Made by a program: the position numbers and the translations under genes | DNA from: Candidatus Bathyarchaeota archaeon | Lineage (GTDB): Archaea > Thermoproteota > Bathyarchaeia > Bathyarchaeales > Bathyarchaeaceae | NCBI GenBank assembly: GCA_029879825.1 | Contig: JAOUPL010000058.1 | Span: 1 to 6,971 of the forward strand | Direction of reading: 5' to 3' | DNA length: 6,971 nucleotides | Notes under the pieces: generated by a model | Databases searched by the model: none | Seen by the model: the letters and a program-made list of their open reading frames with translations, nothing else | Told to the model about the DNA's origin: nothing | Part shown: positions 5,016 through 6,971 of the stretch, piece by piece | Numbering within the stretch: position 1 is the stretch's first letter | Layout of the letters: each line of letters begins with the position of its first letter

Positions 5016-6776
5016 TTGGAATATTCCCTCATCGCAGACGCCTACGAAAAAATAGAAGCCACAACAAAAAGGCTTGAAATGACCGACCATCTAGTTAGAC
5101 TTCTCAAAGAAACTCCCAAAGACGTGATTGACAAGGTAGTCTACTTAACGCAAGGAAAATTGTATCCAGACTTCATTGGAATCGAAATCGGAATCGCAGA
5201 GAAGCTGGCTATACGGGCGGTTGCCCGAGCAACGGGCCACAGCGAAAAAGAAATAGAAGAAGACATAAGAGAAACTGGAGACCTAGGTGAAACAGCCCAG
5301 AAGTTTCTAAGAAAGAAGACGCAAGTCTCCTTCTTTTCAAAACCGTTGACCGTTGAAAGGGTTTACGAAACCTTAGACAAAATGGCAAGGTCTACAGGGG
5401 CCGGATCTATGGACCTCAAGATAAATTTCTTGGCAGGCCTCCTATCAGATGCTTCTCCCAAAGAAGCAAAATATGTCGTTCGAACAGTCACAGGCAGTCT
5501 GAGATTAGGAATCGCCGACATGACAGTTCTCGACGCTTTGGCTATAGCTTTTGGCGGCGGAAAAGAAACTCGCGAATACTTGGAGCGCTCATATAATATT
5601 TCGTCTGATTTAGGCAGAGTGGCAAAAACTGTTGCAGAGGAAGGGATCGAGAGCATTAAAGAATTTGAGGTTTCGCTCGGGGAACCTATTCGACCGATGT
5701 TGGCCGAACGGTTGGGCTCGCCCACTGAAATCCTTGAAAAGCTTGGAGGCAAATGCACAGCTGAGTATAAGTACGATGGAGAGAGGATACAAGCCCACAA
5801 AAAGGAGGACCAAATTATCCTCTTCTCTCGCCGACTCGAGGACATTACTGACCAGTACCCTGACGGCAGCGAATTGACAAGAAAGCATGTTAAGGCAAAA
5901 GAAGCCATTATCGAGGCGGAATGCGTTGCGGTAGATCCTGACACAGGCGAAATGAAACCCTTTCAGGAGCTAATGCATCGAAGGCGCAAATACGGCGTTA
6001 AGAAAGCCATGGAAGAATATCCTGTATCCCTTTTCATGTTTGACGCTCTTTACGTTGATGGAAAGGACCTAACCCTAGAGCCCTACCCTGTTAGACGTCA
6101 ACATCTTGAGAAGATTATCGAACAAACCGATCATGTCAAGGTGTCGGAGCATATTATCACAGATGATCCGGAGGAGCTGGAGAAGTTCTTTGAAAAAGCG
6201 GTAGAGAACGGTTGCGAAGGGCTGGTCTGTAAATCAGTAAACGGAGACTCGGTTTACCAAGCAGGAGCGAGGGGGTGGCTCTGGATAAAATATAAGCGTG
6301 ATTATAAAAGCGAAATGACAGACACCGTTGACTTAGTCGTGGTGGGAGCCTTTCATGGCAGGGGGAAACGAGCTGGAACCTATGGAGCCCTGCTTCTCGC
6401 TGCCTACGATCCCGACGAAGACGTGTTCAAAACCGTAACCAAGTGTGGCACAGGATTCACTGACGAGGATCTTAAGAAACTTCCTAAAATGATGGAGAAA
6501 TATCGAATACCGCATCGACACCCTAGGGTCATTTCAACCATCGAGGCAGACGTTTGGTTTGAGCCAACTGTCGTCATAGAGGCTATGGGCGCCGAAATAA
6601 CCCTCAGTCCCATTCATGCATGCGCTATGGATGTCATCAGGAAGGATAGCGGACTGGCCATAAGATTTCCACGTTTTACAGGCAACTACCGGCTGGACAA
6701 GTCTGCTGAAGACGCGACAACGGTCCAAGAAGTTGTTGAAATGTATAGAGGTCAGCTGAAAAAAGTGGCTGGTTAA
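5016..6776 (+). CDS. lig: ATP-dependent DNA ligase (archaeal replicative type)
   Basis: The 586-residue enzyme seals nicks in DNA during replication and repair through an enzyme-AMP intermediate. The length is normal for archaeal ligases. Residues 1 to about 220 form the helical DNA-binding domain (start YSLIADAYEKIEATTKRLEMT; later GSLRLGIADMTVLDALA). The nucleotidyltransferase domain has motif I KYDGER, with the adenylated lysine at 252. It also has motif III around EAECVAVD (Glu302), followed by PFQELMHRRRKYG, then FDALYVDG, motif IV ENGCEGLVCKS and motif V WLWIKYKRDY. The C-terminal OB domain ends with motif VI RFPRFTGNYRLDK. All catalytic motifs are intact. The start is TTG: an in-frame ATG at 4998 is followed at once by TGA, so nothing longer is possible. 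The N-terminus aligns with the usual start of the family. It has its own probable promoter and is likely an independent housekeeping gene. Confidence 0.97.
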   Translation: MEYSLIADAYEKIEATTKRLEMTDHLVRLLKETPKDVIDKVVYLTQGKLYPDFIGIEIGIAEKLAIRAVARATGHSEKEIEEDIRETGDLGETAQKFLRKKTQVSFFSKPLTVERVYETLDKMARSTGAGSMDLKINFLAGLLSDASPKEAKYVVRTVTGSLRLGIADMTVLDALAIAFGGGKETREYLERSYNISSDLGRVAKTVAEEGIESIKEFEVSLGEPIRPMLAERLGSPTEILEKLGGKCTAEYKYDGERIQAHKKEDQIILFSRRLEDITDQYPDGSELTRKHVKAKEAIIEAECVAVDPDTGEMKPFQELMHRRRKYGVKKAMEEYPVSLFMFDALYVDGKDLTLEPYPVRRQHLEKIIEQTDHVKVSEHIITDDPEELEKFFEKAVENGCEGLVCKSVNGDSVYQAGARGWLWIKYKRDYKSEMTDTVDLVVVGAFHGRGKRAGTYGALLLAAYDPDEDVFKTVTKCGTGFTDEDLKKLPKMMEKYRIPHRHPRVISTIEADVWFEPTVVIEAMGAEITLSPIHACAMDVIRKDSGLAIRFPRFTGNYRLDKSAEDATTVQEVVEMYRGQLKKVAG

Positions 6777-6833
6777 ACTTTCAATCCAGAGGTTATGCTT
6801 TCTTCAGTTAATCTCCTGGCATTCGCCTCAACA

Positions 6834-6868
6834 TTTTTGTGATTTAAGCTTTTTCAAACGTTTTTGAA
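6834..6868 (+). terminator. Probable T-tract terminator after DNA ligase
   Basis: Three runs of five T lie at 6834-6838, 6850-6854 and 6861-6865, about 58-90 bp after the ligase stop. Archaeal RNA polymerase commonly terminates on such T-rich tracts without a strong hairpin. A weak inverted repeat (TTCAAA 6853-6858 and TTTGAA 6863-6868) overlaps the last run. Confidence 0.45.
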
Positions 6869-6869
6869 T

Positions 6870-6904
6870 GATTATATAGAAGATAGTTCCGGAAAACTTA
6901 TAAT
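6870..6904 (+). promoter_or_regulatory. TATA-like elements before a possible next gene
   Basis: ATTATATAG (6871-6879) and TTATAAT (6898-6904) both resemble archaeal TATA boxes. A start site about 25 nt downstream of the second would be near 6925, just before a purine-rich AAAGGAG (6931-6937). This fits a promoter for a gene that begins at the right edge. Confidence 0.35.
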
Positions 6905-6924
6905 CGATTTGTGTCTAAATTATA

Positions 6925-6971
6925 GTGCTGAAAGGAGAAAGGGGAAGCGATTCTGAAACCGTTACGTCTGG
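6925..6971 (+). CDS. Possible start of the next gene (partial, frame uncertain)
   Basis: Two readings are possible. GTG 6925 opens a frame that stays open to the window edge (MLKGERGSDSETVTS) and would be near-leaderless given the TATA-like box at 6898-6904. Alternatively, the AAAGGAG and GGGG runs (6931-6944) are a ribosome site for a start near 6950-6955. That frame reads I-L-K-P-L-R-L and resembles the K-P-L-R-L opening common in SbcC/Rad50-type ATPases. However, the codons available there are ATT and CTG, not standard starts. Too little sequence remains to decide. Confidence 0.25.
   Translation, partial: MLKGERGSDSETVTS

Noticed and set aside
5363..5944. Minus-strand open frame of 193 codons inside DNA ligase
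   Set aside because: It is antisense to the ligase coding sequence, whose motifs are intact. The product looks like a codon-bias shadow rich in Ser and Arg.
1..6971. CRISPR array, tRNA or rRNA
   Set aside because: No short regularly spaced repeats, cloverleaf signatures or rRNA-like conserved blocks were seen on either strand.

Overview
This window is archaeal. A replicative-type ATP-dependent DNA ligase of the archaeal family closes the window. Genes start on TTG behind AGGTGA-type Shine-Dalgarno sites, AGA/AGG arginine codons are common, and AT-rich TATA-like boxes and T-tracts lie between genes. The style fits an uncultivated lineage such as Bathyarchaeia, but that placement is a guess from gene style, not from a search. 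All recognisable genes are on the + strand.

Layout. Positions 2-94 may hold the tail of an upstream gene. A short FMN nitroreductase (111-632) then opens a tightly packed run of seven further genes, with gaps from about 6 to 64 bp. In order these are a two-helix small membrane protein (A1, 643-882), a second two-helix small protein (B1, 889-1116), an APC-superfamily amino acid permease (APC1, 1130-2593), a truncated A-type small protein (A2, 2658-2873), a second B protein (B2, 2890-3105), a second permease (APC2, 3127-4593) and a full-length A-type protein (A3, 4627-4935). An 80-bp gap with a TATA-like element separates this cluster from DNA ligase (5016-6776). The last 195 bp hold T-tracts, a promoter-like element and perhaps the first codons of another gene.

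The main result is that the middle of the window is a tandemly repeated module of the form [A-B-permease]-[A-B-permease]-A, with a period of about 2.0 kb. The permeases are only about half identical over their first 400 residues. At position 2334/4334 they switch abruptly to perfect nucleotide identity for 267 bp, covering the last 85 codons plus 7 bp beyond the stop. A second perfect island of 68 bp lies in A2/A3, separated from the first by a poorly conserved spacer of about 42 bp. This mosaic looks like recent gene conversion or partial unequal exchange over an old duplication. The four intact small proteins carry a common signature in their second helix (small/polar, two hydrophobic, Ser/Cys-Gly, then hydrophobic). 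They are candidate partner subunits of the permeases, and I do not recognise a named family for them.

How the genes might work together (inference): the permeases import or exchange amino acids or amines, the small proteins could be accessory or stabilising subunits, and the nitroreductase could act on a related substrate or simply be co-transcribed. DNA ligase looks like an independent housekeeping gene.
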